Assembly (NCBI GenBank): GCA_029582265.1
Contig: CM055822.1
Coordinates: 40,507,067 to 40,571,066, forward strand
Origin: Zoroaster sp. YZ-2022
Taxonomy: Eukaryota; Echinodermata; Asteroidea; Forcipulatida; Zoroasteridae
Reading direction: 5' to 3'
Length of the DNA stretch: 64,000 bases
How positions within the stretch are numbered: the first letter of the stretch is position 1; each line of letters starts with the position of its first letter. The position numbers and the translations under genes are program-made. Positions 37,001 to 44,702 of this stretch are shown piece by piece. Under the pieces are notes generated by a model. That model saw only the letters and a list, made by a program, of their open reading frames with translations, made no database searches and had not been told where the DNA came from.

Positions 37001-38866
37001 ATTAACACACTGAGATTTTAGAGTCCTTACTTTTGAAATGTCATTAGTTTGGTGCATGCACATGAAATGCACTTCTCAGAGTTGGGGTATTTCACAGCCC
37101 CATTTCATTTCCAGTCCGATTACAAACAGAGGTATAAAAGTATACGCGTGGCCGAGCGGTCTAGCTTACCGGACTCAAGTTCTGGTGTTAGCAGCAGAAT
37201 GTGGGTTCGAATCCCAGCCGTGACACTTGTGTCCTTGAGCAAGACGCTTAACCATAATTGCTTCTATCCACCCAGGGGTTAAATGGGTACCTATGAGGGC
37301 AGAGTTGGTTGATTAGCCCTATATGCGCTCTAATGGCAGCAATTGAGCTGCATACTCCACAGGGAGCTGAGATGGTTTCAGGAATGATTTATGAGCCTTA
37401 TGAGCAGGGGTAATAATATAATGCGCCTTGAGCACCACTTAGTTGGTGGATACATGTACGTGCGCTATATAAGTCCACACATTATTATTATTATTATTAT
37501 TATTATTAAGTAATGTCACCACAGGCTGTTACTTAAATAAATAAACAAAGTCATTTTACATGTATATTCAAACTAATTCCCAAGATGACCAAGGGAAACA
37601 CTCAACCCAGGGGCTAGCTCTTCCCAGGTTTGTGAGACAAGTCATGATTGAATTATATGTATACGTATGACAATTCCAAAGATGTAATTTCTAGGCTTTC
37701 CCCGAGTCACAATTGGCAATGGTTTTTATAACTAAAGGCCTGTATATTTTCATTAAGCCTTGAAAATGCCTTGATCATCTCTATTGAGGGATTTGTATGA
37801 TAAATGTTAGGGGCCACTCAGAATTATCAATGTTTATAAATTTCGAATTTTTTTTTAAATTTTTTGACCCACCCCAATTTTAAAAATATTGACTGGCTAT
37901 TCATTATATTCTACATACATGTACTGTACATATAGTGAAGGACGAAAATGATGCCCCAAATAAAGCAGAACCTATCACTGCTCCCCCAGCTCTCCTGACA
38001 GAACTTGAAAAAATTCTCTGAATTTCCATTTTACCCCTTGCTTCAGGCGGGGTTTCCTCATTTAACCCTAACCCCCTAGGTATTCTGGCAAGGAACCTTC
38101 ATGAATCTTCCAAAATCCATCAGTGCACGTTTGGAAACATGCCCTTATCTTCAAAATGCACCAATCATTTTCATTGATCTTTCACATTCAGCACTTACGG
38201 CCTGTACTTCTTGCCAGGTAGTAATTTTGCCCCATATGAAGAGGTGAAAGTACCGGTTTCCAACAGTGCTGAATTTTCCCCAAAAAGTGCCCCTTGGAGG
38301 ATTTTGCAGGATTTGGGGTGGTTAGGGTTAATGAAATTTAAGAATCTATGGGCCAATAAACGAGGATTAAAAAGAAAAGAAAAAATTAAAAGTTGCCAAA
38401 ATAATCCAAAAATGTCTTGTTCAATGTGAATTTTTGATAGCAGACAGGATGCACAGACGAAACGTTCGTACCCGACCAATTACCAACTTGAAATCAAGTC
38501 TACTTCACTGATTATGCTAATAACGTCGTCCCCATGTGCTCGATCTTCCCATCTACATGTATCCACCGTTGGAACGAGGTCGACTATCGGGACAAGGTTG
38601 ACTGCAACATTGAAATTGAACATTACATTTTGATTTTCAGTTATTTTCTTTTACCCACCCACCCATCCACCCACCCACCCACATTTTCGAAGAAAACAAA
38701 ATCTAAATTTTAAAACATTGATAATTCTGAGTTGCCCCTTAATTGGTATCACATTGATTATTTATACATCTGCAGAGTTTGCTGTATATAGAACTGCCAT
38801 TTATGGAAGATATCAGACAGTATACATTCTCTTCTCTCAATACCAATAAAAAGAACCAGCTGTCTG
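18902..38866 (+). CDS. XRCC5: XRCC5 (Ku80), eight consecutive exons, gene incomplete at both ends
   Basis: Ku80 pairs with Ku70 to form the ring that binds DNA double-strand ends and recruits DNA-PKcs for non-homologous end joining; it acts in the nucleus. Eight exons with canonical GT/AG borders and fully compatible phases give about 390 codons. They cover the vWA-like alpha/beta domain from about residue 30, the linker, and the beta-barrel core to the 'ELPFMEDIRQY' block, roughly residues 30-430 of the usual ~730. The start exon or exons are not recognised. The helical arm and C-terminal DNA-PKcs-binding region are not found in the remaining 25 kb. No in-frame stop or frameshift occurs in the visible part, so decay is not indicated there. 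Confidence 0.92.
19236..19614 (-). mobile_element. tRNA-derived SINE, near full length
   Basis: On the minus strand it starts at about 19614 with TGGCCGAGCAG (A box), then GGTTCGAATCC (B box) and GTCCCTGAGCAAGACAC. The body follows, with an AAT/ATT-rich tail at 19236-19265. It is diverged from the copy at 37144. Confidence 0.8.
19630..21190. mobile_element. ETS-site repeat family copy with a nested insertion
   Basis: Parallels 24520-25364 block by block: 'GATGACATCATCAAACATATTT', GAACTTCCGGTTTCAAC, AATTCGATATCTGAT, 'AAGGTCTAAGTAT', then a GAAGAAG run and a terminal AGGTGTTGG...ACAAACACCT hairpin at 21162-21190. The element at 20015-21097 splits it. Confidence 0.65.
20015..21097. mobile_element. 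Foldback element, TAGGCTTGGGCGAT ends
   Basis: Starts TAGGCTTGGGCGAT and ends ATATCGCCCAAGCCTA. Both ends then run into ATCG/ATATCG-rich palindromic sequence. The type resembles hAT-like MITEs known from many animals, but no clear 8-base duplication is seen. The interior has no transposase frame. Confidence 0.7.
21503..22260. mobile_element. hAT-like MITE, TAGGG ends
   Basis: Left TAGGGCTGTACCG..., right ...CACACCCCTA, with further inverted blocks CCAGGTATCCGGATA, GGTTCC and CTATCCAGGTATCCG. The TAGGG(G)TG end with a 'ggatatttttggaaccgga' motif is a common hAT MITE design. Length is about 760 bases, non-coding. Confidence 0.6.
22436..22690. repeat. GTCAAAA-rich repeat, inverted relative to 60665-60975
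   Basis: Words GTCAAAATGAGTCAACC, TTTTTGACTGGTAAAAGCC and AGTCAAAAACAGGCAG recur. The same set in complement occurs near 60665-60975, including TGCCAAGGTAC versus ACCTTGGCA. Confidence 0.6.
22732..22986. mobile_element. Tc1/mariner-type MITE with TA duplication
   Basis: Inverted ends CTACTCAAAATAATTTAGGG / CCCTAAATTGTTTTGAGTAG (two mismatches) flanked by TA at 22730-22731 and 22987-22988. The end sequence resembles the 'CTCAAAAAAATTA' ends of Tc1-like elements. 255 bases, no transposase. Confidence 0.85.
23395..23626. mobile_element. TA-flanked MITE
   Basis: Ends TACATAACAGCAAAAGAAAC and its complement GTTTCTTTTGCTGTTATGTA, extended by GTCACCCCCTAAA versus TTTAGGGGTGAC, flanked by TA on each side. 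232 bases, AT-rich interior, non-coding; typical of Tc1/mariner derivatives. Confidence 0.85.
24238..25364. mobile_element. ETS-site repeat family copy
   Basis: Starts AGGTGTTCGACTATGC, then GATGACGTCATCACC. It contains two ACTTCCGGTT sites (about 24370 and 24671) and ends with a GAAGAAAA-rich stretch and the hairpin AGGTGTTCG...CGAACACCTAAT. The closing hairpin next to CTAAT recalls Helitron 3' ends, while the inverted AGGTGTTCG/CGAACACCT ends recall a MITE; the class is undecided. A minus-oriented fragment is at 32148-32238. Confidence 0.65.
25515..25689 (+). CDS. XRCC5: XRCC5 exon, vWA domain part 2
   Basis: Acceptor ATATGTAG|, donor TTTTAT|GTAAGT. The peptide includes DALVVAMDLLKKK, RLLIFSDLGG and GLKDMKVQVIF, corresponding to the Ku80 'D-A-L-I-V-S-M-D', 'x-I-x-L-F-S/T-D' and 'L-x-x-x-x-I-x-x-x-F' strands of the vWA fold. 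The phase joins the previous and next exons exactly. Confidence 0.93.
26086..26478. repeat. 23-bp minisatellite, about 17 copies
   Basis: The unit ACACACAGTACGCAATATGCATA is given here as CAGTACGC + AATATGCATAACACA. Copies differ mainly at one or two bases before CAGTACGC (CACACAG, CACGCAG, CACCCAG, CATGCAG). Because 23 is not a multiple of 3 and the unit has no minus-strand stop, all three minus frames stay open. Confidence 0.97.
27576..27617. repeat. C12 run and G14 run in hairpin order
   Basis: Twelve C (27576-27587), sixteen mixed bases with CATGGTTTTCCCTGAA, then fourteen G (27604-27617). The two runs can pair over about 12 bases or form quadruplex and i-motif structures. Confidence 0.9.
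29020..29187 (+). CDS. XRCC5: XRCC5 exon, linker to beta-barrel
   Basis: Acceptor ATAATGTAG|, donor TTCAA|GTATGT. Acidic/Gly-rich start (FDEDVKGDGDG), then KKDKTPQQRAGEALLHILEQ and DGEHYTF. This matches the variable acidic linker of Ku80 and the 'K-T-P-Q-Q-K-A-G-E' and 'Y-S-F' entry to the barrel. A 12-bp microsatellite starts at the donor itself. Confidence 0.9.
29188..29266. repeat. TATGTACACATG microsatellite at a splice donor
   Basis: About six imperfect 12-base units start directly at the XRCC5 donor. Each full unit contains GTATGT, the same hexamer as the donor. Confidence 0.9.
29485..29599 (+). CDS. XRCC5: XRCC5 exon, beta-barrel part 1
   Basis: Acceptor TTTTATTTTACAG|, donor CTTAAG|GTATTT, 38 codons after the split codon. 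The peptide ETLPLLSFFEMRAVKQMAWK is followed by LEIGPGFTVPVCGYLK. It aligns with the Ku80 block ending 'L-x-I-G-x-x-x-x-I-x-x-x-x-Y'. Confidence 0.88.
29600..31030. other. XRCC5 intron with a GC-richer stretch
   Basis: 30040-30310 is clearly richer in C and G and holds the hairpin GGGTACGAG/CTCGTACCC (about 30074-30096). No exon or RNA gene is supported. Confidence 0.5.
31031..31780. repeat. 750-bp repeat, copy 1
   Basis: Begins GAAATTATGACAAAGCTAGA and ends ATGGAAAATGCAT. Nearly identical, in the same orientation, to 41600-42353. There is no long frame. It contains AAATCGGAAAAGTTGC and TAATCGGGCCCAGGAGCCCC. Confidence 0.9.
32148..32238 (-). mobile_element. Fragment of the ETS-site repeat family
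   Basis: Reverse complement of the left end at 24238-24335: GATGACGTCATCACATATG, then CTCGAACACC. Only about 90 bases. Confidence 0.6.
32377..32515 (+). CDS. XRCC5: XRCC5 exon, beta-barrel part 2
   Basis: Acceptor TTTTTATTGTGAAG|, donor GTTGAAG|GTATAC, 46 codons plus one base. VKKSTQKAWKS and NNDEETEVETQEIVEG match the Ku80 'V-K-K-T-W' and 'D-D-D-E-T-E-V-x-x-x-x-I-I-x-G' blocks. Confidence 0.93.
33433..33691. mobile_element. TTAA-flanked MITE, CCAGTTCGCGTCGG family, copy 1
   Basis: Ends CCAGTTCGCGTCGG and CCGACGCGAACTGG, flanked by TTAA at 33429-33432 and 33692-33695. The interior is relatively GC-rich with further inverted blocks. TTAA points to piggyBac or Kolobok. Confidence 0.9.
34015..34127 (+). 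CDS. XRCC5: XRCC5 exon, beta-barrel part 3
   Basis: Acceptor TTGTATTCAG|, donor AAAAT|GTAAGT, 37 codons. HRYGNDIIPISEEDKVNMSY followed by GKLMQVLGF matches the strongly conserved Ku core 'R-Y-G-S-D-I-V-P-F-x-x-x-D...K-x-x-x-x-x-x-L-G-F'. Confidence 0.95.
34289..34557 (+). pseudogene. Non-LTR retrotransposon reverse transcriptase fragment
   Basis: MKFGLEKCTVITLKRGKRV, then GIALPDGTQL and YKYLGVLEAD, match the block after the catalytic RT motifs in many LINE ORF2 proteins ('F-G-L-x-K-C...Y-K-Y-L-G'). Near 34497 the family continues in another frame (RRVKKYLKSKLNGGNMV), so a frameshift breaks it. Nothing upstream or downstream continues the protein. Confidence 0.8.
34563..34690 (-). mobile_element. 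Diverged copy of the hammerhead-like foldback family
   Basis: Carries GCGGTGACACTATG, GTTCTGAAAAGAACTGG and TCTTCAGGAGAATGCCG in the family order, but the stem between them is degraded. It directly follows the RT fragment. Confidence 0.6.
35200..35320 (+). pseudogene. LINE 3'-end fragment
   Basis: One frame reads LWNNLPTLINC, stop, STSISTFKKQLKTELFRC, stop. It resembles the 'W-N-x-L-P...S-x-x-x-F-K-x-x-L-K-x-x-L-F' end of many LINE ORF2 proteins. It has an internal stop and is isolated. Confidence 0.6.
36092..36292 (+). CDS. XRCC5: XRCC5 exon, core domain
   Basis: Acceptor ATTATCTTAG|, donor TATGAG|GTTTGT, 67 codons, phase 0. CFIADPADQHGSVALSAIIN, then NSVAVVRRTYSGK and CLIPHINANYE, correspond to Ku80 'F-x-A-x-x-D...A-L-S-S-L-I-x-A-L', 'M-V-A-I-V-R-Y' and 'P-H-I-K-x-x-Y-E'. 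Confidence 0.94.
36546..37001. mobile_element. TTAA-flanked MITE, AGGGACAAT family, interrupted copy
   Basis: Left end GGGACAGTATTGTCACGAG after TTAA (36542-36545); right end CGTGACGATACTGCCCCA before TTAA (37002-37005). Internal blocks CAGGGCATAC and ATGCCCTGTTAA follow the family pattern. A second MITE at 36619-36863 lies inside it. Confidence 0.8.
36619..36863. mobile_element. TTAA-flanked MITE, CCAGTTCGCGTCGG family, copy 2, nested
   Basis: Ends CCAGTTCGTGTCGG and CCGACGCGAACAGG (or CCCGACGCG), flanked by TTAA at 36615-36618 and 36864-36867. Its centre contains GTGTAAACACGC-like and GCATGC words. It sits within the AGGGACAAT MITE. Confidence 0.85.
37144..37510 (+). mobile_element. Full-length tRNA-derived SINE
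   Basis: tRNA-like head with A box TGGCCGAGCGG (37149-37159) and B box GGTTCGAATCC (37204-37214), then GTGTCCTTGAGCAAGACGC. The body includes GCGCCTTGAGCACCACTT and CGCTATATAAGTCC, ending in (ATT)n at about 37484-37508. The two boxes are the internal RNA polymerase III promoter. Confidence 0.92.
38776..38866 (+). CDS. XRCC5: XRCC5 exon, end of beta-barrel
   Basis: Acceptor ACATCTGCAG|, donor TCTG|GTGAGT, 30 codons plus one base. SLLYIELPFMEDIRQYTFSS matches the Ku80 'L-x-Y-V-Q-L-P-F-M-E-D-L-R-Q-Y' block very closely. It is the last XRCC5 exon I can recognise in the window. Confidence 0.95.
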
Positions 38867-40465
38867 GTGAGTAGTAATTTCAAATAATATACAATGTTGA
38901 CCAATGTACATGTAAGAGTTACATGTACCTACATGTAGGAGGTACACACTGAATGTTATCTGCACTGTATCAGGATTGGTTATTATTCAATCCTGTACAG
39001 AAATGTGTCATAGTTGCCACCCCATTTATTGTTGGTGTGTGTGTGTTCGTTGTCTGCATGTGTATTCAGGGATGTGATTTCTCTGTTTTTTCCAAAATTC
39101 TGTTTTTTGGACCACACAAGTCAACCAAAATACCTCTATGGGAGTATTGAACACACACAATATTTGCTCTCAACTCCAAGTCGTTTCCGAGATATGGGTC
39201 CCTGAAAAATATAGCCATGCCCCCTTTTTCTCTCTCTAAGTAGCGCCAGTGATTATTTTGGGCATTTTCAGAGGCCTATATCTCAAAATTGGGTGAAGAT
39301 ATTTAGCTGCAAATTGTTACATAGGGTGAATGATACCCAATCTGATATAATCTGCTGTCAAAAGTAGTACGTAACATCTCCTCTTCAAATTAGGGGTCCT
39401 TCAAAACCCACAATTGAGCCGACGTAGGTTACATTTTGCCAATTTTAGGCCCCTCTGGGGAAGTCGCACAAATATCATTTGGAACCGCACTTCTCCGAGA
39501 TCAGGAAATCTCTGGGTTTATATAGAAATCTGGGGCCAAGGAATGAATAAAACATTAGCCGAGTTTAGCGTCTTAGCCAATGAGAAATTTGCCTTCCGCG
39601 TCTAAGGGTAGAAACGTGTGCAAAATCAGGGTATACAACAGGTCCTTGTTCCATATAAGGAAAGGTGTTTGACGAAAGTAAAGTGACTGACAACTTAGAA
39701 AGGAGGGTGTGTTCAAGGGGTAATGCTTACTGGGGATGCTAAGCTATTGCATGAGTGGAGCAGCGGTTGCGCATGGGAGCACGGCACACAGACCAAGGCC
39801 TATGACGGAGCGGGTCAGTCACGGTGACTGTTTGGCCGTGCTACACCCACGAATTGTGTTCGGTGTGTAGGGTGGACCAAAGAACGGCTCCAAGCTACGT
39901 GTGGCACACATGCAAGGCTCTTGCTGGTGTTGCATTATGCATTGCGTTGACGCTGGATATGCATGAGCAAAAGTAGCGTCCTTGTAAGGAATGCATATTC
40001 ATAGCGCAAATTGCATCGTAAGCAAAATATTTGATAGTGAAAGGAGTGAAATAGAGGGCGCTAATATTTATCAAAATCAAAGGGTAAGATTTGTAACAGT
40101 ATGTACACCATCAAATCATCTTAATCAATGTATCCAAAAATGACCCCCCTCAAACTTTTGACAAAATGCCCCCCAAAAAAATTATTCATAATAATAAATA
40201 AATAAATGAATAAATAAATAAGTAAATAAATAAATAAACAAACATATACATTGTAAATTAATATGAAATGAAAAAATAATTATTATATAACTAAATTGTC
40301 GTCTGTTGAAAGTAGAAATTAAAAAGGTTACTCACAACTGCATCATGAGCTACATACAATTTTGCATCTTGGCCCTGAAAATGTTTAATATTGCATTTAT
40401 TAGCGAGTGCATAATTTTTTTTTCCAATGCCCTTAAGCAGACCCCAGATCCCTTGCAATGAATGA

Positions 40466-40620
40466 GCTCCTCGTGCTCACAGGTTCGCTCCTCGTGCTCA
40501 CAGGTTCGCTCCTCGTGCTCACAGGTTCGCTCCTCGTGCTCACAGGTTCGCTCCTCGTGCTCACAGGTTCGCTCCTCGTGCTCACAGGTTCGCTCCTCGT
40601 GCTCACAGGTTCGCTCCTCG
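40466..40620. repeat. 21-bp minisatellite, 7.4 copies
   Basis: Perfect copies of GCTCCTCGTGCTCACAGGTT(C). The unit is a multiple of 3, so translated frames are periodic on both strands; no gene is implied. Confidence 0.97.
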
Positions 40621-40705
40621 ATCCCCAAATCGGTTGTTCTATATAATTATCTGCCCTTGATGGTGCGTATTTGAAAAAAAGTGTTTGGGGGTATACATGT
40701 ACAGT

Positions 40706-40795
40706 ACACACATGTGGTACTTTACACACATGTGGTACTTTACACACATGTGGTACTTTACACACACACGTGGTATTTAACACACATGTACATGT
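40706..40795. repeat. 18-bp repeat ACACATGTGGTACTTTAC
   Basis: Three to four copies, the last ones altered to ACACACGTGGTATTTAAC. Confidence 0.85.
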
Positions 40796-41599
40796 ATTCT
40801 GTAATTAAAGCAAAATACTCATATGAAAATTTCATCTGACCATGAAGGAAAACAGATACCAAACTGAATTTTGTACATACATAGATAGGGTGCAATATTT
40901 GAAAGTTTCAGTTAACAATTTATTAAAATGATATGATGGTATGTATACTTAAAAAAATCATAACAAGGTTTTTTGTTTTTTTTGGGGGGCATGGACCCCT
41001 TTTGGATATAGTTGATTAAGATGATTTGATGTTGTGCATAATTTAAATAAATAGTGGTTGGGCCATGCACATACATGTACATTGTATACTGTATATTAGG
41101 CAAAATACCTATTATATGAAAATATTATGAAGGAGAAAAGATATATAGATTGTATTAAATATATAGATAGGATACAATATTTTAAGTTTCAGTAACATGG
41201 GTAGTGGCCCACCTGGTCAACCATCCATTAGGAGGTGGTGGTTTTGACATTTTTGGCTGCGAACCTTTCTTCAGTCCCCAGCCAAACCTCCAGTGAAGGT
41301 ATGATTGGTCCATGTTTGTTTGGGGGAGATAATTGCATCAAATGTGTATGCATATAAATATAAAAGCAATCTGACCACTCGTGTAGTCACCAGGGGGGCC
41401 CAAAAATGGCAAAGAGTAACCTATGTCGACTCAATTGTGGGTTTTGAAGGACCCATAACTTGAAGAGATGTTATGTACTACTTTTGACAGCAGATTGGGT
41501 GTCATTCACCCTGTGTAACAATTTGTAGAAAAATAACCTCACCCAATTTTGAGATATACATGTAGGCTTCTGAAAATGCCCCAAAAATCATTGCTCAGG

Positions 41600-42353
41600 G
41601 AAATTATGACAAAGCTAGACACCTCATTAAGCTAGACTATTAACTGATCTTCCGAAGTAGTAATCCATGCATCTAATGTTAGATCTACATTCCACAATTC
41701 ACAAAAAGAAGAAAAAAAAAACGCAAACATCGGCGACAGGAATTAGTTCTGCGCGTGCATAAGATAGCCTCTCGAAGTTTCTCGTAGGTCATAAGTCAAT
41801 GTTTAACTCTATCTCCAGCCGTAAAATACACTAACCATAGCTGGAAAATGTGTTTTTACGAGAGAAAGTGCGTACTGGCGACTGGTCGAAGAGGTTAAAA
41901 TTGTGCTCACGATACAAGACAGGATTATTATTTTTAGACAATGCTGTTTTCAGATTTTTATTTATTTAAACACATCAAATTTGAAAGCACAAATCGGGAA
42001 AAAATCTGATATTTTTGATCGGATTTAAACACATCAGATTTTAAGGCAAAAAACAGGGGGAAATCGGATTTTGGGGTTAAAAAATTTAAAAGTCGGAAAT
42101 CCGATTAAAATCGGAAAAGTTGCATCTCTGCATATTGCATACATGTATATGTACGCATGTAAGAGAGCGCCTAGAACCAACACATTTCCGGGACATTAAT
42201 CGGGCCCAGGAGCCCCGGAAGCTCGGTCGAGCTGGATTAAAAACTTAATAAAACATTTATATTTGTGTTTTGTTTTTACTGCAAAAACATTATGATATAT
42301 CAACTCGGTGATTGACACCATGTCTGTAATAGAACATATTATGGAAAATGCAT
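41600..42353. repeat. 750-bp repeat, copy 2
   Basis: Direct copy of 31031-31780 with only scattered differences. Its left edge coincides with the end of the inverted-repeat arm at about 41592-41599. Confidence 0.9.
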
Positions 42354-44700
42354 CAGTTACTGCAAAATCATCAGTTACAAATACCAAAAACACTGCTTTC
42401 ACATCAATCGTCAGCAAAAATGTATCGCCCTGACTAGCTTCAGCTTACATTAAAGTTTTAAAAGGATGTCTGGAATGTTGACACTGAAAATGAATTTAAA
42501 TCGCCTGCCATACATGTAACTTACAATGCAAATTAAATGGTGGATGCTGGCATTACTGCTGACAAAGCTTTTACAAATTCAAGCAGAAAAATATTTGTGA
42601 TCTAAAAAGTTATTTTAATCCAAAGTTTTCCCAAAAGTTTTGATGCATAAAACATATCTACACATGCGCACGCTTCTCCATAATGCACTGCAGCTTCTGT
42701 CTGCGGTTTTGATACTAATTAGTGCTCCTAGTGCCCTCTTTATATTTTCAAATTACTCATTGACATAATGACATGGGAGTTGAAACCTTTGATCTGTCTC
42801 TCATTGTGACTCCATGATGTCACCTAAAACCTAACCAATCCTATGCTATGTATTATATTTATAATAACAAAAGTTTTGTATTTTTTAATGTTGCCTGCCA
42901 AAAGAATACAAGTACAAACAATTTTCATTAGAGCGGCTGATACTCAAAAAAAAATTCACTCATAAAATTCTGTATTTAGGGGAACAAAATTAACCGATGC
43001 ATCTTTACAAGCCATAATCGATGCACAATAACATGCCATGGAGGAAAGGGAGTACTTTCCTACCAATCAACTCGATTTAAAACAAACCTTTTTTGCATGC
43101 ACTACTACTAGGCTACTAGTACTACAAAGAAGAACATTAAGTCATTACAAAAAAGTTGCATGCATATTAGCTCTGTTTGAACCCTTTATTTTTTAACTCC
43201 ATTACACTATGACACTAGTAATTGACAGTGACGGTATAGTGGTCACAGAGTAAAGCAAAGGGTTCAATCAGAGCTACATGCATTTTGATTTACTCGAATT
43301 ACTACTACTGTACTAGGAGATAGGTTGTCAGATATGCAGCAAGTTACAAATAATGACAATACTATTTTTATTTAGGCGGACATGTAACTTGTGTGACTAT
43401 GTCACCATGCACTATAACGACACATAGATAGAGCTATAGAGCAATGACAGTCGGATTCGAACAGTCTCTGTCCTGTCTCCAAGTCCTATCCTACTAGTAC
43501 TAGTCCTACTGCCTACTTAAGTCCTCGTCCTACTGTACTATGTAGTACTAGTACTGTACTGAGTATTACTCTCAATTAAGTTAACTTGGAGCCCAACAAA
43601 AATTATATTATCGTGTATCCCTTCAAACGTTTTTATACACAATCATTTAAAATAAAATACACGACACTTTACTTACTGACATGCATAACACTAGAAACAA
43701 AAAAACAACATTTTTTTTCATGAAAAACGTTCACTACTCTCAACAGCTATACTCACAATCGTTTCATACCTTCGTTTATTTATTCTACTCTAGTATCTAT
43801 ATATACGTTTAGTAAACGATGGATAGATAGTTCCCCTCCAACTAATTACGAGCAACACAAAGTGTAAAAGACTGGGTTTACGACCATTATGTTCCAAACA
43901 AACTTCCAAACGATGTACTGCCCTCTATTATTATTCAGTCCAAATGTCTGACGTCATACCATTGTAATTTATTGTAAAAATGTCAATAACAGTATTCAAA
44001 TCAGCTAGTAGTAACTATACACTGTGTATACATGTAAACAAATTAACTGTTTTACCGTATTACTTAAAAACAAAGATTTCCTTTCTGTGTTAGAAAATTA
44101 GAGACCTTTGTTTTGTTTACAAACATTGAACGATTTTGTATGGCCGTGTGTTTTCAAATTTATAAAATGTAAAAAATGTAAAACCGATCTCAACGAGGCA
44201 ATAACAGAAATGTGTTTTATTTCTAACATAAATGTAGATTTTAAACTTAAAATATCAATCAAGTCCGTAAAAATTACTGTATCCAAATGTCAAGTACTTT
44301 TCATTCTTTGCATTCATACACAAATTAGTAGAAATTTGCTCAAACACATCATAATCATCAACGATTTCCATATTTCACGATATAAACTTTGAAACTTCGA
44401 TTTTGAGTATTTAAGTTAAATATTTCATGTCATCATGACGTCACAACTTTAGCTATAGTGCGTTTACAACACGTATGCGTTTACAACACGTGTGCAACAC
44501 TGAATTATTAGGACATAATGAACAACGATGCTACGGAAATGTGTTTTATTTTTTACATCAATATAGTGATTTATTTTCAAATAAAGAAAAACATTTTTAA
44601 ATACTTATGCACAAAAGGTCAAATACTTTAAAAATCTCTGATATTATACACATATTAAGAAAGTGACTCAAATACATGAAGTATTTTAAGCAATCAGAAT
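42354..44700. other. AT-rich, no gene seen
   Basis: Contains CTAGTACTA-type simple words (43080-43580). No splice-supported exon; the C-terminal XRCC5 exons expected here were not recognised. Confidence 0.5.
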
Positions 44701-44702
44701 AG

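Larger units (their letters stand above)
39247..41592. repeat. Long inverted repeat with a 1.9-kb centre
   Basis: Left arm 39247-39462 runs from TTTTGGGCATTTTCAGAGGC through AATCTGCTGTCAAAAGTAG to GGCCCCTCTGG. The right arm, 41391-41592, is its complement (CCCAAAAATGGC, CTACTTTTGACAGCAGATT, GAAAATGCCCC). The centre holds simple repeats, no gene. Confidence 0.8.

Noticed and set aside
37144..37220. tRNA gene
   Set aside because: The A and B boxes are there, but the sequence continues into a SINE body with an ATT tail and does not fold as a complete tRNA by eye.
40350..40783. Periodic frames on both strands
   Set aside because: They follow from a perfect 21-bp minisatellite whose length is a multiple of 3.
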